Source: Schleiferilactobacillus harbinensis DSM 16991
Lineage (GTDB): Bacteria; Bacillota; Bacilli; Lactobacillales; Lactobacillaceae
Assembly (NCBI RefSeq): GCF_000425885.1
Contig: NZ_AUEH01000037.1
Location: forward strand, 1 to 34,062
Length of the DNA: 34,062 nt
Reading direction: 5' to 3'
Within the stretch, counting starts at the first letter, position 1; each line of letters opens with the position of its first letter. The position numbers were made by a program, and so were the translations under genes. Below the pieces are notes generated by a model. It was not told the origin of the DNA and made no database searches. It saw nothing but the letters and a program-made list of their open reading frames with translations. Below, piece by piece: positions 1 through 7,542 of the stretch.

Positions 1-141
1 CTTCAAGGATAGGTCTTCATGGCCTATTTTGTTAAATCAACCCGGTCGATTGGTCTAACTCAATCGGTGTTGCACTTCAATTTTAAATCCGGCGATGGAA
101 CGAATTGGTTTGCCTTGCCCAATAATTAGTTGACATTGACG

Positions 142-171
142 CCAGTCCGACGTGTGTTGGACTGTTTTTTT
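142..171 (+). terminator. Rho-independent terminator at left edge
   Basis: CAGTCC (143-148) pairs with GGACTG (159-164), followed by a run of T to 171. It would end a plus-strand transcript entering from the left of the window. The first 140 bases hold no complete gene; one plus frame is open from base 2 to a TAA at 56-58 and could be the tail of a gene, but this is too short to identify. Confidence 0.55.
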
Positions 172-172
172 A

Positions 173-658
173 TTAACGCCGTTTGAACCACCGGAGGATG
201 CGTTCTCCGCGATATACCCAGCGATTCTCTTGCGCAATCACATGTAAGGCCTTTTTGCCTGCCACCGCATCTTGAATCTGTTCAGTCCGCAAGGCAACCA
301 AATTCTGGGGCAGATTATCCGGGGCAAAATAGGCCAATTCTTTCGTCTCAGGACCGGCAGCAATCGGCTGTTGATCGCTGCTGACGTTGATCACAAAAAT
401 GGATTGGACATCTTCGTGCAATAATCGGAAATACGTTCCGACCAGGTGATCAATCGTCCCATTCAGGCCGGTTTCTTCTCTGATCTCTCGCCGCACGCCG
501 AGTTCCGGCAGCTCACCCGCTTCCTGGGTGCCGCCGGGCAAATCCCAAAGCGGGTAATCCCGGCGGCGGACGAGGAGTACCTTGCCAGCGGAATCACGGA
601 TAACACCGAATGCACCATATGTCGTCACTTTGTTGCCTGCTTTCTTTGACTGCTGCAC
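173..658 (-). CDS. Nudix hydrolase
   Basis: A 161-residue Nudix-fold hydrolase, expected to cleave a nucleoside diphosphate linked to another group using Mg2+. The Nudix box is complete: G, five residues, E, seven residues, then REIREETGL, matching GX5EX7REUXEEXGU. Upstream of the box lies a typical beta strand with LLVRRRDYPLWDLPGG, as in MutT-like and ADP-ribose-type members. The substrate cannot be told from sequence. The start is a GTG at 656-658 with only a weak ribosome binding site; a GTG ten codons further in is an alternative. The gene stands alone, divergent from the padR operon; the intergenic region holds a 9-bp inverted repeat (679-711). Confidence 0.9.
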   Translation of the reverse strand: MQQSKKAGNKVTTYGAFGVIRDSAGKVLLVRRRDYPLWDLPGGTQEAGELPELGVRREIREETGLNGTIDHLVGTYFRLLHEDVQSIFVINVSSDQQPIAAGPETKELAYFAPDNLPQNLVALRTEQIQDAVAGKKALHVIAQENRWVYRGERILRWFKRR

Positions 659-678
659 TGCATCAGCGCCTGCTTCTT

Positions 679-711
679 ATATACTGTATTCAGCCAATAA
701 TGACAGTATAT
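679..711. promoter_or_regulatory. Inverted repeat between nudix and padR genes
   Basis: ATATACTGT (679-687) and ACAGTATAT (703-711) are perfect 9-bp inverted arms separated by 15 bp. The site overlaps a possible minus-strand -10 (TATATA) for the Nudix gene. It could be an operator; no protein can be assigned to it. Confidence 0.35.
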
Positions 712-826
712 CGCAAGAGGGGCACTGACAAACTTACATCTAAAGTCTGATACACCCCATTTTGCCCTTGAAGTAATATTATATTGGATATAGCATAAGA
801 CGTGAAATAGTAAAGGAGGTGCCCCA

Positions 827-1168
827 GTGAGTATTCAAGTGAGCAGTGAGCTGCTCGACGGTATGGTGCTGGCCTTACTGAAGCGTGAGGACATGTATGG
901 CTACATCATCACCAACCGAATCGCCGAGTCGGTATCGATTTCCGTCTCCACCATGTATCCTGTCCTGCGGCGCCTGACTACCGCTGGTTTGCTGGAAACC
1001 TACGACAAACCCTTCCAGGGCCGCAACCGGCGCTATTACCGGATCACCGTCGCCGGACGCATGAAATTGGTTGAGATTTTAAAGGATTGGGAGCAGTACA
1101 AAATCAGTCTGGATGAGATCCTGTATCCAAAGAACGAAAAGCACCATACTAGGGAGGGAGTCAAGTGA
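827..1168 (+). CDS. PadR family transcriptional regulator
   Basis: A 113-residue PadR-type winged-helix regulator. The N-terminal part shows the family pattern: a leader helix, then the MYGYIITNRI helix, the recognition helix around VSTMYPVLRRLTTAGLL and the wing with RNRRYYRITVAGR. It starts at GTG 827 behind an excellent ribosome binding site (AAAGGAGGT, 812-820). Its stop codon overlaps the GTG of the next gene (GTGA, 1165-1168), so the two are translationally coupled. PadR proteins next to HAAS-domain membrane proteins are a recurrent pair in Firmicutes in which the membrane protein is thought to modulate the regulator. The inducing signal is unknown; a cell-envelope role is inferred from the neighbours. 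Confidence 0.9.
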   Translation: MSIQVSSELLDGMVLALLKREDMYGYIITNRIAESVSISVSTMYPVLRRLTTAGLLETYDKPFQGRNRRYYRITVAGRMKLVEILKDWEQYKISLDEILYPKNEKHHTREGVK

Positions 1169-1818
1169 TCATGACCGTAGAAGAGTATTTTTCTGAATTA
1201 GCCCAGGAGCTGCAGCCCATGCCCGCCGCTGACCGGGACAGCGTCCTGGAGTATTACCACGAATACACCGAGGACGCCCACATCACCAGCGGGGATGCCT
1301 TGACGGTGCAGCTGGGTACGCCGAAGCAGTTGGCCGCTCAATTGCTGGCGAATCAATCCATCAAGGAGACCGTCACGGTGAACGAAACCGCACCGACGAA
1401 ACCCCATTATCGCCAGAACGCCCACAATACATGGCTGATCGTCCTGGCTGTACTCTCCTTGCCCCTATCACTGCCGTTATCGATTGCAGTGGGCGCCATT
1501 CTCTTTGCCGGGTTGATCGCCATCGCCGCCGTGGCGTTCGCGGTGCTCATCACCCTGGGGGCATTGGTTCTGGCGGGCATCTGTGTCACCATTGCCGGAT
1601 TATACATTGGTTTTACACTGATCTTTTCCAATTTATTCGTCGGCATGGCTTACTTAGGCTTCGCTCTGATCGGCATCGGTTTGACCCTGCTCTTGGCGCC
1701 TTTCACTTACCAAACCACCTTGTTCTTTGTTCATGCCACCAGCAATTTTTCCCGTTATCTTTATACCAAGGTCACCCGGAACAAACATTTATCGGCTGAA
1801 GGAGGCTCGCAATCATGA
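1165..1818 (+). CDS. HAAS-domain (DUF1700-like) membrane protein
   Basis: A 217-residue membrane protein. Residues 1-60 form the soluble HAAS/DUF1700-type region (EEYFSELAQEL, then VLEYYHEYTEDA, then LGTPKQLAAQLL). Residues 80-200 are almost entirely hydrophobic with roughly four transmembrane segments. This build is typical of partners of PadR regulators. The GTG at 1165 overlaps the padR stop, and an ATG two codons later is a possible alternative; the AGGGAGGG at 1151-1158 serves either. The stop overlaps the ATG of the following DUF4097 gene (ATGATGA, 1815-1821), so the three genes form one operon. It probably acts at the membrane as the sensor or inhibitor for PadR; this is inference. Confidence 0.85.
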   Translation: MIMTVEEYFSELAQELQPMPAADRDSVLEYYHEYTEDAHITSGDALTVQLGTPKQLAAQLLANQSIKETVTVNETAPTKPHYRQNAHNTWLIVLAVLSLPLSLPLSIAVGAILFAGLIAIAAVAFAVLITLGALVLAGICVTIAGLYIGFTLIFSNLFVGMAYLGFALIGIGLTLLLAPFTYQTTLFFVHATSNFSRYLYTKVTRNKHLSAEGGSQS

Positions 1819-2705
1819 TGAAGAAAATGTTGAAAACTGGTCTGCTATTCCTGCTGGTTGGATTTGTTCTAGCCGGTATTGGCGTGGCCAATGGCGGACT
1901 GCAAACCGTTGTCTGGGGCGACGGTCAGCCGCAAGTCCGGACCGCGACCACCAGCAAAACGACCGGTAAAGTGGCCGCCTTCCATAGTATCCAAGCGGAC
2001 ATCACTGATGGCGACGTGCTCATCCGCCCTGGCGACGACTACCAGGTGACGACCAACGGCTTGCCGCGCAAGGATTTCTCGATTCAAGTGCGCCAAGGTA
2101 AATTGACGATCACCCAACCCATCACCCACGATCAATACTTTAGTATGCGGGTCTTCGATTTCGAACGGGACCATCAAGTGGTCATTACTGTACCGCACAA
2201 TACAAAACTCCAAAGCGTGTCCCTGGCCGCCAAAGATGGCGATATCACGCTATCCGAACAGACGATGACTGATTTGGCGATCGACAGCAGCGACGGCGAT
2301 GTCACGCTGACTACAGCGGTCGTATCTGGCACCACAACGATCAAGGCCCTGGACGGCGATGTGACGGTCAATGATAGCCAGTTGCAAAAAACGGGATTGA
2401 CCAGCCGCGATGGCGATGTCGTGCTGCGCCAGGTGACACTCACTGGCGGCACAATTGACTTGAGTGACGGCGACTTCACCGCTCACGACAGCATTTTTAA
2501 CAAGACGGTGCGGGTGAGCAACTCAGATGGCGACAACACGGTTACCGGAGCTGATCAGCAGAAGGGCTACACGGTGCATAGCGCTGACGATGACAATTCT
2601 CTTTTCGGCAAGCACCAAGAAGATGGCGGAACGTTGACGCATAATGCGGATGCGGCAGATCATCTTTATCTGAACAGCAGTGACGGCGATAATAGCGTCC
2701 GCTAA
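1815..2705 (+). CDS. DUF4097 beta-repeat envelope protein with DGD ladder
   Basis: A 296-residue protein with an N-terminal membrane anchor (residues 8-26, LLFLLVGFVLAGIGVAN-like) and an extracytoplasmic DUF4097 region. From about residue 60 on it carries nine short beta repeats built around Asp-Gly-Asp (TDGDVLI, KDGDITL, SDGDVTL, LDGDVTV, RDGDVVL, SDGDFTA, SDGDNTV, a degenerate ADDDNSL, and SDGDNSV at the very C terminus). They recur about every 20-22 residues over much of the protein, which suggests a stacked beta-helix with an acidic ladder. DUF4097 proteins occur in envelope-stress loci such as B. subtilis yvlB and enterococcal liaX. The start overlaps the preceding stop. The exact function is unknown. 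Confidence 0.85.
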   Translation: MMKKMLKTGLLFLLVGFVLAGIGVANGGLQTVVWGDGQPQVRTATTSKTTGKVAAFHSIQADITDGDVLIRPGDDYQVTTNGLPRKDFSIQVRQGKLTITQPITHDQYFSMRVFDFERDHQVVITVPHNTKLQSVSLAAKDGDITLSEQTMTDLAIDSSDGDVTLTTAVVSGTTTIKALDGDVTVNDSQLQKTGLTSRDGDVVLRQVTLTGGTIDLSDGDFTAHDSIFNKTVRVSNSDGDNTVTGADQQKGYTVHSADDDNSLFGKHQEDGGTLTHNADAADHLYLNSSDGDNSVR

Positions 2706-2731
2706 GCCGTGTTTATTATCGCGTTAACCAA

Positions 2732-2775
2732 AAGGCACGATCAGCATCCAACATTCCGGATACTGACCGTGTCTT
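2732..2775 (+). terminator. Possible terminator after DUF4097 gene
   Basis: AAGGCACGATCAG (2732-2744) pairs with CTGACCGTGTCTT (2763-2775) with one wobble and one mismatch, followed by TTTCTGCTT. It is a moderate hairpin between two convergent genes and may serve both directions. Confidence 0.35.
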
Positions 2776-2790
2776 TCTGCTTATCAACTG

Positions 2791-3324
2791 TTAATTGATA
2801 CCAAACGCCGGATCATACCGCAACACGCCTTGCACCTGAGCCAAGCCACCGGCTTGCAGCTCCCGCACCATGAAGTTCTCATCGGCCACCGTGAACGGGG
2901 CGGTGATGCGGTACTGGCTGGCGGGGACGAAGCCGAAGCGGCCATAGTAGGCAGGATCGCCCAACACTGAAATGGCCCGAATGCCATCGCCAAACGCCAT
3001 GGCCTCTAAGTACATGATCAGGGCGGTACCTAGACCCCTTTTCTGTTCCGTTGGCAATACTGCGACGGGGGCCAACACCCAAATTGGCCATTGCTGGCCA
3101 TCCGCGGCCACGACTTGGGCCAGGCTCAGCATGGCGTGGCCCAGGACACGGCCGTCATCACTGACTGCCACGGCATCATATTCCGGCCGATACGTTTTAC
3201 TTTGCCGAAGCTTCGCCACCAGCTCAGCTTCATTGCCGTCACTGTGGGCGGCCGTGGCGAATGCCGCAGTGATTACCGGCAAACTTTTTTCTGCCAGATC
3301 CTTGGTAACTGGCGTAATTTGCAT
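2791..3324 (-). CDS. GNAT family N-acetyltransferase
   Basis: A GNAT acetyltransferase of 177 residues that transfers acetyl from acetyl-CoA to an unidentified amine. The acetyl-CoA binding loop is visible as VLPTEQKRGLGTALI (the Q/RxxGxG/A motif). It is followed by ISVLGDPAYYGRFGFVPA, the signature of the YhbS-like subgroup. The C-terminal third (FMVRELQAGGL) also fits that subgroup. Two ATG codons lie in tandem; I prefer the second (3324) because the AGAAGGA site is then 6 bp away. It is a single gene, convergent with the DUF4097 operon and divergent from the phosphoesterase gene. The substrate is not predictable. Confidence 0.88.
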   Translation of the reverse strand: MQITPVTKDLAEKSLPVITAAFATAAHSDGNEAELVAKLRQSKTYRPEYDAVAVSDDGRVLGHAMLSLAQVVAADGQQWPIWVLAPVAVLPTEQKRGLGTALIMYLEAMAFGDGIRAISVLGDPAYYGRFGFVPASQYRITAPFTVADENFMVRELQAGGLAQVQGVLRYDPAFGIN

Positions 3325-3459
3325 CATTGATCCTTCTCTCGATTTATTTCCATTTCTATTTTAACAAATTATTCCCCGGGAAATATGGCGATTCATTATC
3401 AACGCGGGCGATCCGGCCTACACTGGGAACAATAAAGTGCGAAGGAGAGGATACCCACT

Positions 3460-4308
3460 ATGTCTGAACGTATTGCCCTATTAGCCGATGTCCACGGCAA
3501 CGCCACCGCTCTGGAGGCCGTGTTGGCAGATGCCAAAGTCCATCAGGCCACCCGTTATTGGTTCCTGGGGGACATGATCATGCCCGGTCCGGGGACAGAA
3601 AATCTGTTCCAGCTGCTGGCCGATGTGGACACGGAAGTGATCCTCAACGGTAATTGGGAAGAGGCCTTCTTTGACGCCCTCACCGGCGATATCTATCCCG
3701 ATGACCCATCGGACGTTTACTTTGTCCGGCTCAGCGAATACTTGGCAGAACACCTGTCGGCAGCCACGATTGCTACCATGAAAAAAAGACCGATCGCCGT
3801 CACGCGCCAAGTGGCGTCATTGACATTCGGTCTCACCCATAATTTACCGGATCACGCCGGCGGCCATTCGCTGTATCCCAATCAACCCCAACGCAACTAT
3901 GATATGCTCTTTGCCAATCAGCACATTGATGTCGCCGTCTTCGGTCATATCCATCAGCAGCTCCTGCGTTACGGCAGCCAAGGCCAACTGATCATCAATC
4001 CCGGGGCAGTCGGTCAGGCCTATGACCCGCACGCGGTGCTTTCCACCGACCACCGCGCTCAATATGCTCTGGTGGACGTGGCGGACAACGGTATCAACCA
4101 AGTCGATATGCGCCGGGTCCCTTACGACGCCGAGAAAGAACTGCAGTTGGCCAAGGCGACGGATCTGCCTTACTTAGAATTGTATACAAAACTGCGCCGG
4201 CACGGGCATACTTTCACCCATGACGATGCGCTGCTGCGGCAAGTCAACGCCGACCATGGTTATCGCCAAGATGTCATCGACTTTGCCCACCGGTTGCATC
4301 AGAACTAG
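3460..4308 (+). CDS. Calcineurin-like metallophosphoesterase
   Basis: A 282-residue metallophosphoesterase of the YfcE/MPE type. The metal-binding motifs are in order: D10-x-H12 (ADVHGN), G37-D38, G64-N65 (GNWEE, where most relatives have GNHD or GNCD), H127 (GLTHN) and G162-H163-x-H165 (GHIHQ). The replacement of the usual GNHD/GNCD by GNWE is a noticeable departure at the catalytic loop. The C-terminal 80 residues go beyond the core fold. The ATG at 3460 has AAGGAGAGG upstream. It probably hydrolyses a phosphodiester or phosphomonoester in the cytoplasm; the substrate is unknown. The TAG stop overlaps the stop of the convergent next gene by 4 bp (CTAG, 4305-4308). Confidence 0.88.
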   Translation: MSERIALLADVHGNATALEAVLADAKVHQATRYWFLGDMIMPGPGTENLFQLLADVDTEVILNGNWEEAFFDALTGDIYPDDPSDVYFVRLSEYLAEHLSAATIATMKKRPIAVTRQVASLTFGLTHNLPDHAGGHSLYPNQPQRNYDMLFANQHIDVAVFGHIHQQLLRYGSQGQLIINPGAVGQAYDPHAVLSTDHRAQYALVDVADNGINQVDMRRVPYDAEKELQLAKATDLPYLELYTKLRRHGHTFTHDDALLRQVNADHGYRQDVIDFAHRLHQN

Positions 4309-4832
4309 CGGCGCTGAGCAGCCCGCCAGTCCAAATATCGCCGCGCCCGCCAGATCCGCCATTGGGTCACGAGCCGCATTCCCCAGCGCGGCCAATGGAT
4401 AAAGGCGTTGCGCAACTTGTACTTGTGCCGCCAAGCCGCCAGATCCGCGGCAATCTGCTGACGGGTCCAATACTGATAATCATGCTGCACATAACGCAGG
4501 GCATCCCGAATGTCCTGGTCGTCTGTTCCGTGCCACCGTTGCGGCATCAGGAACTGCGCCCGGGGCCGCGCGTGGAAGCCTTGTTTTTTGCGCTGGACGG
4601 CCACGATTCGGCCCAGACCCATGGGCGGCACCGATTTGTCCGTGTAAGGGCCAAGGGGGTAAACGATCAGTGCGCCGCGCAGAAATTGAGTCGCCGCGTC
4701 AAGGCCGACATTCTCTGTGTACTGCTTTAAGGCGCCTTGCAAATCATTCGAGAACGTCATCCACTGGGACCGGTGTTTGCCATGCCCGTCCAAGCCCTCA
4801 ATTTTTGCGATATATCGATTCCGCTGAGTCAT
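4305..4832 (-). CDS. Unrecognised basic protein
   Basis: I do not recognise this 175-residue protein. It is rich in Arg, Trp, Tyr and Gln, especially at the C terminus (WPRWGMRLVTQWRIWRARRY), and has no evident signal peptide or membrane span. The start at 4832 is chosen because GGGAGGG lies 5-6 bp upstream on the minus strand; a GTG seven codons upstream lacks such a site. It is convergent with and overlaps the phosphoesterase gene by 4 bp. The coding look is real: consistent codon use and a good ribosome binding site. It could be a conserved hypothetical limited to lactobacilli. Confidence 0.7.
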   Translation of the reverse strand: MTQRNRYIAKIEGLDGHGKHRSQWMTFSNDLQGALKQYTENVGLDAATQFLRGALIVYPLGPYTDKSVPPMGLGRIVAVQRKKQGFHARPRAQFLMPQRWHGTDDQDIRDALRYVQHDYQYWTRQQIAADLAAWRHKYKLRNAFIHWPRWGMRLVTQWRIWRARRYLDWRAAQRR

Positions 4833-4924
4833 AGTTGCCCTCCCTTTTCCCACTGACTACTGTCGCAACTCCCAGCACCCTTGTCAATATTTTCCACCTG
4901 GATTCCCAATTTTCAGAAAAAGGG

Positions 4925-4968
4925 TGGTATACTACGGTGTGTATTGATTGAGTGAGCACTCAATCAAT
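4925..4968 (+). promoter_or_regulatory. Promoter and 26-bp palindromic operator, probable TetR site
   Basis: An extended -10 (TG at 4925-4926, TATACT at 4928-4933) lies just before a perfect palindrome. The arm ATTGATTGAGTG (4943-4954) and its complement (4957-4968) are separated by only 2 bp. The palindrome covers the predicted start of transcription and ends 3 bp before the ribosome binding site at 4972-4983. Its size, symmetry and GAGTG/CACTC core fit a TetR-family operator, and the operon it precedes ends with a TetR gene. Binding by that protein is inference. Confidence 0.7.
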
Positions 4969-4989
4969 GCCGGGGAGGAGGAGCAGTTC

Positions 4990-5748
4990 ATGATTCAAAG
5001 AGTATACGACTTCGATTCCGAAACGCAAGATGTCGTTCAGCCGGCCGGCAAGCGCCGTGCCCCCAACGTGGCCAAAGCTTTGGCCCGTCAATATAGTAAA
5101 CCAGTGTACACTGCCGCTAAGCTTTTCGGCTATGTACTTTGTCCCGGTGCACTCCATGTACGGGTAGCTAATCCAGAAGTGTTAGCCCCCTATCAGGATC
5201 AAGGATATTTTCTTTACGGCAATCATACGCAACCGATGGGGGACGCTTTCTTTCCCATGGTTTTGACCCACGGCCGGCCGGCTCGCACTATCGCCAACGT
5301 CGAGAATCTGCAAGTACCGATCCTCGGACCGTATCTGCAAATGGGCGGCGCCCTGGTCGTACCGCCGGAACTGCATGCAATGCCTCAATTTTTGAACCAG
5401 GTTACTGCCTGTATTCAGGCGGGCCAACCAGTGACGGTATACCCGGAAGCCCATGTGTGGCCCTATGATACGCATATTCGGCCGTTTACCCGGGCCGCCT
5501 TCCATTATCCGGTGGCGTTACAGGTCCCAAGTTTTTCCATGACCACTGCTTATCAGCAGCGCCGCTGGGGCAGCCGGCCGAAAATCACCGTCTACTTGGA
5601 CGGCCCATTTCTCCCCGACCGCAGTTTAGCCCCCCGGGCCCAGCAAGCGGCACTGATGAACCAGATCCACGCGCGGATGGTTGCCCGGGCTAAGGAATAC
5701 AGTACCTACGCCTACGTAACCTATCGCAAGCGGGAGGTAATCCAATGA
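4990..5748 (+). CDS. PlsC-like acyltransferase (divergent motif)
   Basis: A 252-residue protein of the lysophospholipid/1-acylglycerol-phosphate acyltransferase superfamily, expected to move an acyl chain to a hydroxyl at the membrane. Block I reads GNHTQPMGD, which keeps the His and Asp but spaces them HX5D instead of the usual HX4D. Block III reads YPEAHVW, with PE in place of the common EGTR. The later VALQVPSF block and the LDGP segment fit the fold. The ATG at 4990 is preceded by GGGGAGGAGG; an upstream in-frame start at 4948 would lie inside the operator palindrome and is rejected. The stop overlaps the start of the first glycosyltransferase (ATGA, 5745-5748). Confidence 0.75.
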   Translation: MIQRVYDFDSETQDVVQPAGKRRAPNVAKALARQYSKPVYTAAKLFGYVLCPGALHVRVANPEVLAPYQDQGYFLYGNHTQPMGDAFFPMVLTHGRPARTIANVENLQVPILGPYLQMGGALVVPPELHAMPQFLNQVTACIQAGQPVTVYPEAHVWPYDTHIRPFTRAAFHYPVALQVPSFSMTTAYQQRRWGSRPKITVYLDGPFLPDRSLAPRAQQAALMNQIHARMVARAKEYSTYAYVTYRKREVIQ

Positions 5749-6593
5749 ATATTCTTTATTCCGGCGACGCCCGCATCAGCGACGGCGTCCTCATTTCAAT
5801 TCTGTCATTATTAAAGCACGTGCGCCAGCCGCTGCACATTTATCTGCTGACGGCCGCCATGACCGCTAACGGCCAGCATTATGCGCCGGTGAAAGATACC
5901 ACCGCCGCATTTTTGAATCGGCTGGCAAGTCAACGCAATCCACAATCCACGGTGAAAAAAATCGATATCACTGCACTGTTTACCGCCGATCCGCCGTTGG
6001 CCAATATGGCCACTCGCTTCACCCCGGGCTGCATGCTCCGGCTATATAGCGATCAAGTGCCGGAATTGCCCGATCGGCTGCTGTACCTGGACGCCGACGT
6101 GGTCTGCCGGCAAGACCCCACCGACTTTTATGCCCAGGACCTGGGGCAGGCCGAATTCGTCGGCGTCCTGGATCATTATGGCAAATGGTTCTTCCACCAC
6201 GGTCTGCGGCCTTTTGACTACATTAATTCCGGTGTTTTACTGCTGAACATGCCCCAAATCAGAAAGACTGGTTTGTTCGCCAAAACCCGGGAACGGTGCC
6301 GCACCCACAAGATGTTCATGCCGGATCAATCGGCCTTGAACAAGCTGGCTGTCCATAAACGGCTGGCCCCCGCCAAGTATAACGAACAGCACGACATGAA
6401 ACCCGATACGGTTTTTCAGCACTTCAGCACCCGGCTGTTCTTTTTCCCTTATTTCCATACTCAAACGGTCAAACCGTGGCAGCCCCAAGCGATGCACCAA
6501 GTACTGCACGTCCACGCCTACGACGATATTCTCAAAGAATACACCGCCCTGGCGCCGGCCCTGAAAGGAAGTTATTCCCATGACAAAAACTAA
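5745..6593 (+). CDS. Glycosyltransferase family 8 (first copy)
   Basis: A 282-residue GT8 retaining glycosyltransferase (LgtC/GspA-like), which would transfer glucose or galactose from a nucleotide sugar. It shows the N-terminal NILYSGDARISDG nucleotide-binding start, the metal-binding DxD motif at residues 116-118 (LYLDADVV) and the acceptor-region YINSGVLLLN at 159-168. The C-terminal HVHAYD segment is less typical of the HxxGxxKPW motif, so donor binding there may differ. The gene overlaps the upstream acyltransferase stop by 4 bp and the downstream GT8 start by 14 bp, so all are translated together. Acceptor and sugar are unknown; a lipid or wall polymer is plausible because of the flanking acyltransferases. 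Confidence 0.85.
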   Translation: MNILYSGDARISDGVLISILSLLKHVRQPLHIYLLTAAMTANGQHYAPVKDTTAAFLNRLASQRNPQSTVKKIDITALFTADPPLANMATRFTPGCMLRLYSDQVPELPDRLLYLDADVVCRQDPTDFYAQDLGQAEFVGVLDHYGKWFFHHGLRPFDYINSGVLLLNMPQIRKTGLFAKTRERCRTHKMFMPDQSALNKLAVHKRLAPAKYNEQHDMKPDTVFQHFSTRLFFFPYFHTQTVKPWQPQAMHQVLHVHAYDDILKEYTALAPALKGSYSHDKN

Positions 6594-7542
6594 TTCTGAA
6601 ATGCCCATCTTTTTCGCAATCAATGACGCGTATGTCCCCTGTCTGACCGTCGCCTTGCATTCCCTTACCGAACACGCAGCCCCGGCCAACCAATACAAAA
6701 TCATCGTTTTGCACCAAGGCCTGACGCCCGCCAACCAAGCTAAATTGCAGGCACTGAGCACAGCCAATGTGGCAGTGACGTTGATGGCCATGGACGAGCA
6801 ATTGGAAAAACAAATTAACGACCAGAGCAACAGTCTGCGCGGGGATTACTTCACTTATACGATTTATTTTCGCTTATTTATCGCCGACATGTTCCCACAA
6901 TACGATAAGGCACTGTATTTAGACGCCGATATCGTGGTCGAAACTGATCTGGGCGATCTCTTCGCCGAAGACTTGGGCGATAACTTCTTTGCCGGTGTCG
7001 CGGATAGTTACATGAACAGTGATGACGTCATGGGGACTTACGCTGAAGAAGCTGTCGGCGTTCCCCGGGAAGACTATGTCAACTCAGGTATGTTGCTGCT
7101 GAACTTGACCGCTTTGCGGCGGGAGCAGTTCAGTCAGCATTTCTTATCCCTGCTGAATCAGTACCACTTCGCCAGTTTAGCCCCAGACCAAGACTACATC
7201 AACGCCATGGGCCACGGCCGGATCCATTACTTGCCCACTGCCTGGAATGTCCAGGTACGCAATACTGGTGACGCCGCCGCGACGCCGCATCTGGTGCACT
7301 ATAATCTGTTCAGAAAGCCCTGGCACTACAGCGACGCGCCCCATGCCGACTTTTTCTGGCAAGAGGCCCAGCGTCTGCCGATCTACCCGGACTTTCAAAA
7401 GAGCCTGCAAGCCTACACCGCAACGGATCGGCAAACTGATTTAGACAAATTGGCCCACATGCAGCAGCTCGGGCGGGACATTTGCGCCAAACACCCCACC
7501 TTCAAAGAAATTCAGGCGCAAACAGGGAGTGTTGCATTATGA
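6580..7542 (+). CDS. Glycosyltransferase family 8 (second copy)
   Basis: A 320-residue GT8 glycosyltransferase with all family landmarks: IFFAINDAYVPCLTVAL at the N terminus, RLFIAD before the active site, DxD at residues 115-117 (LYLDADIV), YVNSGMLLLNL at 167-176, DQDYIN around 203-208 and HYNLFRKPWHY at 240-250, where the KPW and His contact the diphosphate. It is closer to the canonical LgtC form than the neighbouring copy. The ATG has AAAGGAAG about 10 bp upstream and overlaps the previous gene by 14 bp. Its stop overlaps the next ATG. The two GT8 enzymes may add successive sugars to the same acceptor. Confidence 0.9.
   Translation: MTKTNSEMPIFFAINDAYVPCLTVALHSLTEHAAPANQYKIIVLHQGLTPANQAKLQALSTANVAVTLMAMDEQLEKQINDQSNSLRGDYFTYTIYFRLFIADMFPQYDKALYLDADIVVETDLGDLFAEDLGDNFFAGVADSYMNSDDVMGTYAEEAVGVPREDYVNSGMLLLNLTALRREQFSQHFLSLLNQYHFASLAPDQDYINAMGHGRIHYLPTAWNVQVRNTGDAAATPHLVHYNLFRKPWHYSDAPHADFFWQEAQRLPIYPDFQKSLQAYTATDRQTDLDKLAHMQQLGRDICAKHPTFKEIQAQTGSVAL

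Noticed and set aside
55-237. 60-codon minus ORF at the left edge
   Set aside because: It runs through a terminator and overlaps the end of the Nudix gene in another frame; no ribosome binding site.
4948-4989. Upstream start for the first acyltransferase
   Set aside because: It falls within the operator palindrome and has no ribosome binding site, while ATG 4990 has GGGGAGGAGG.
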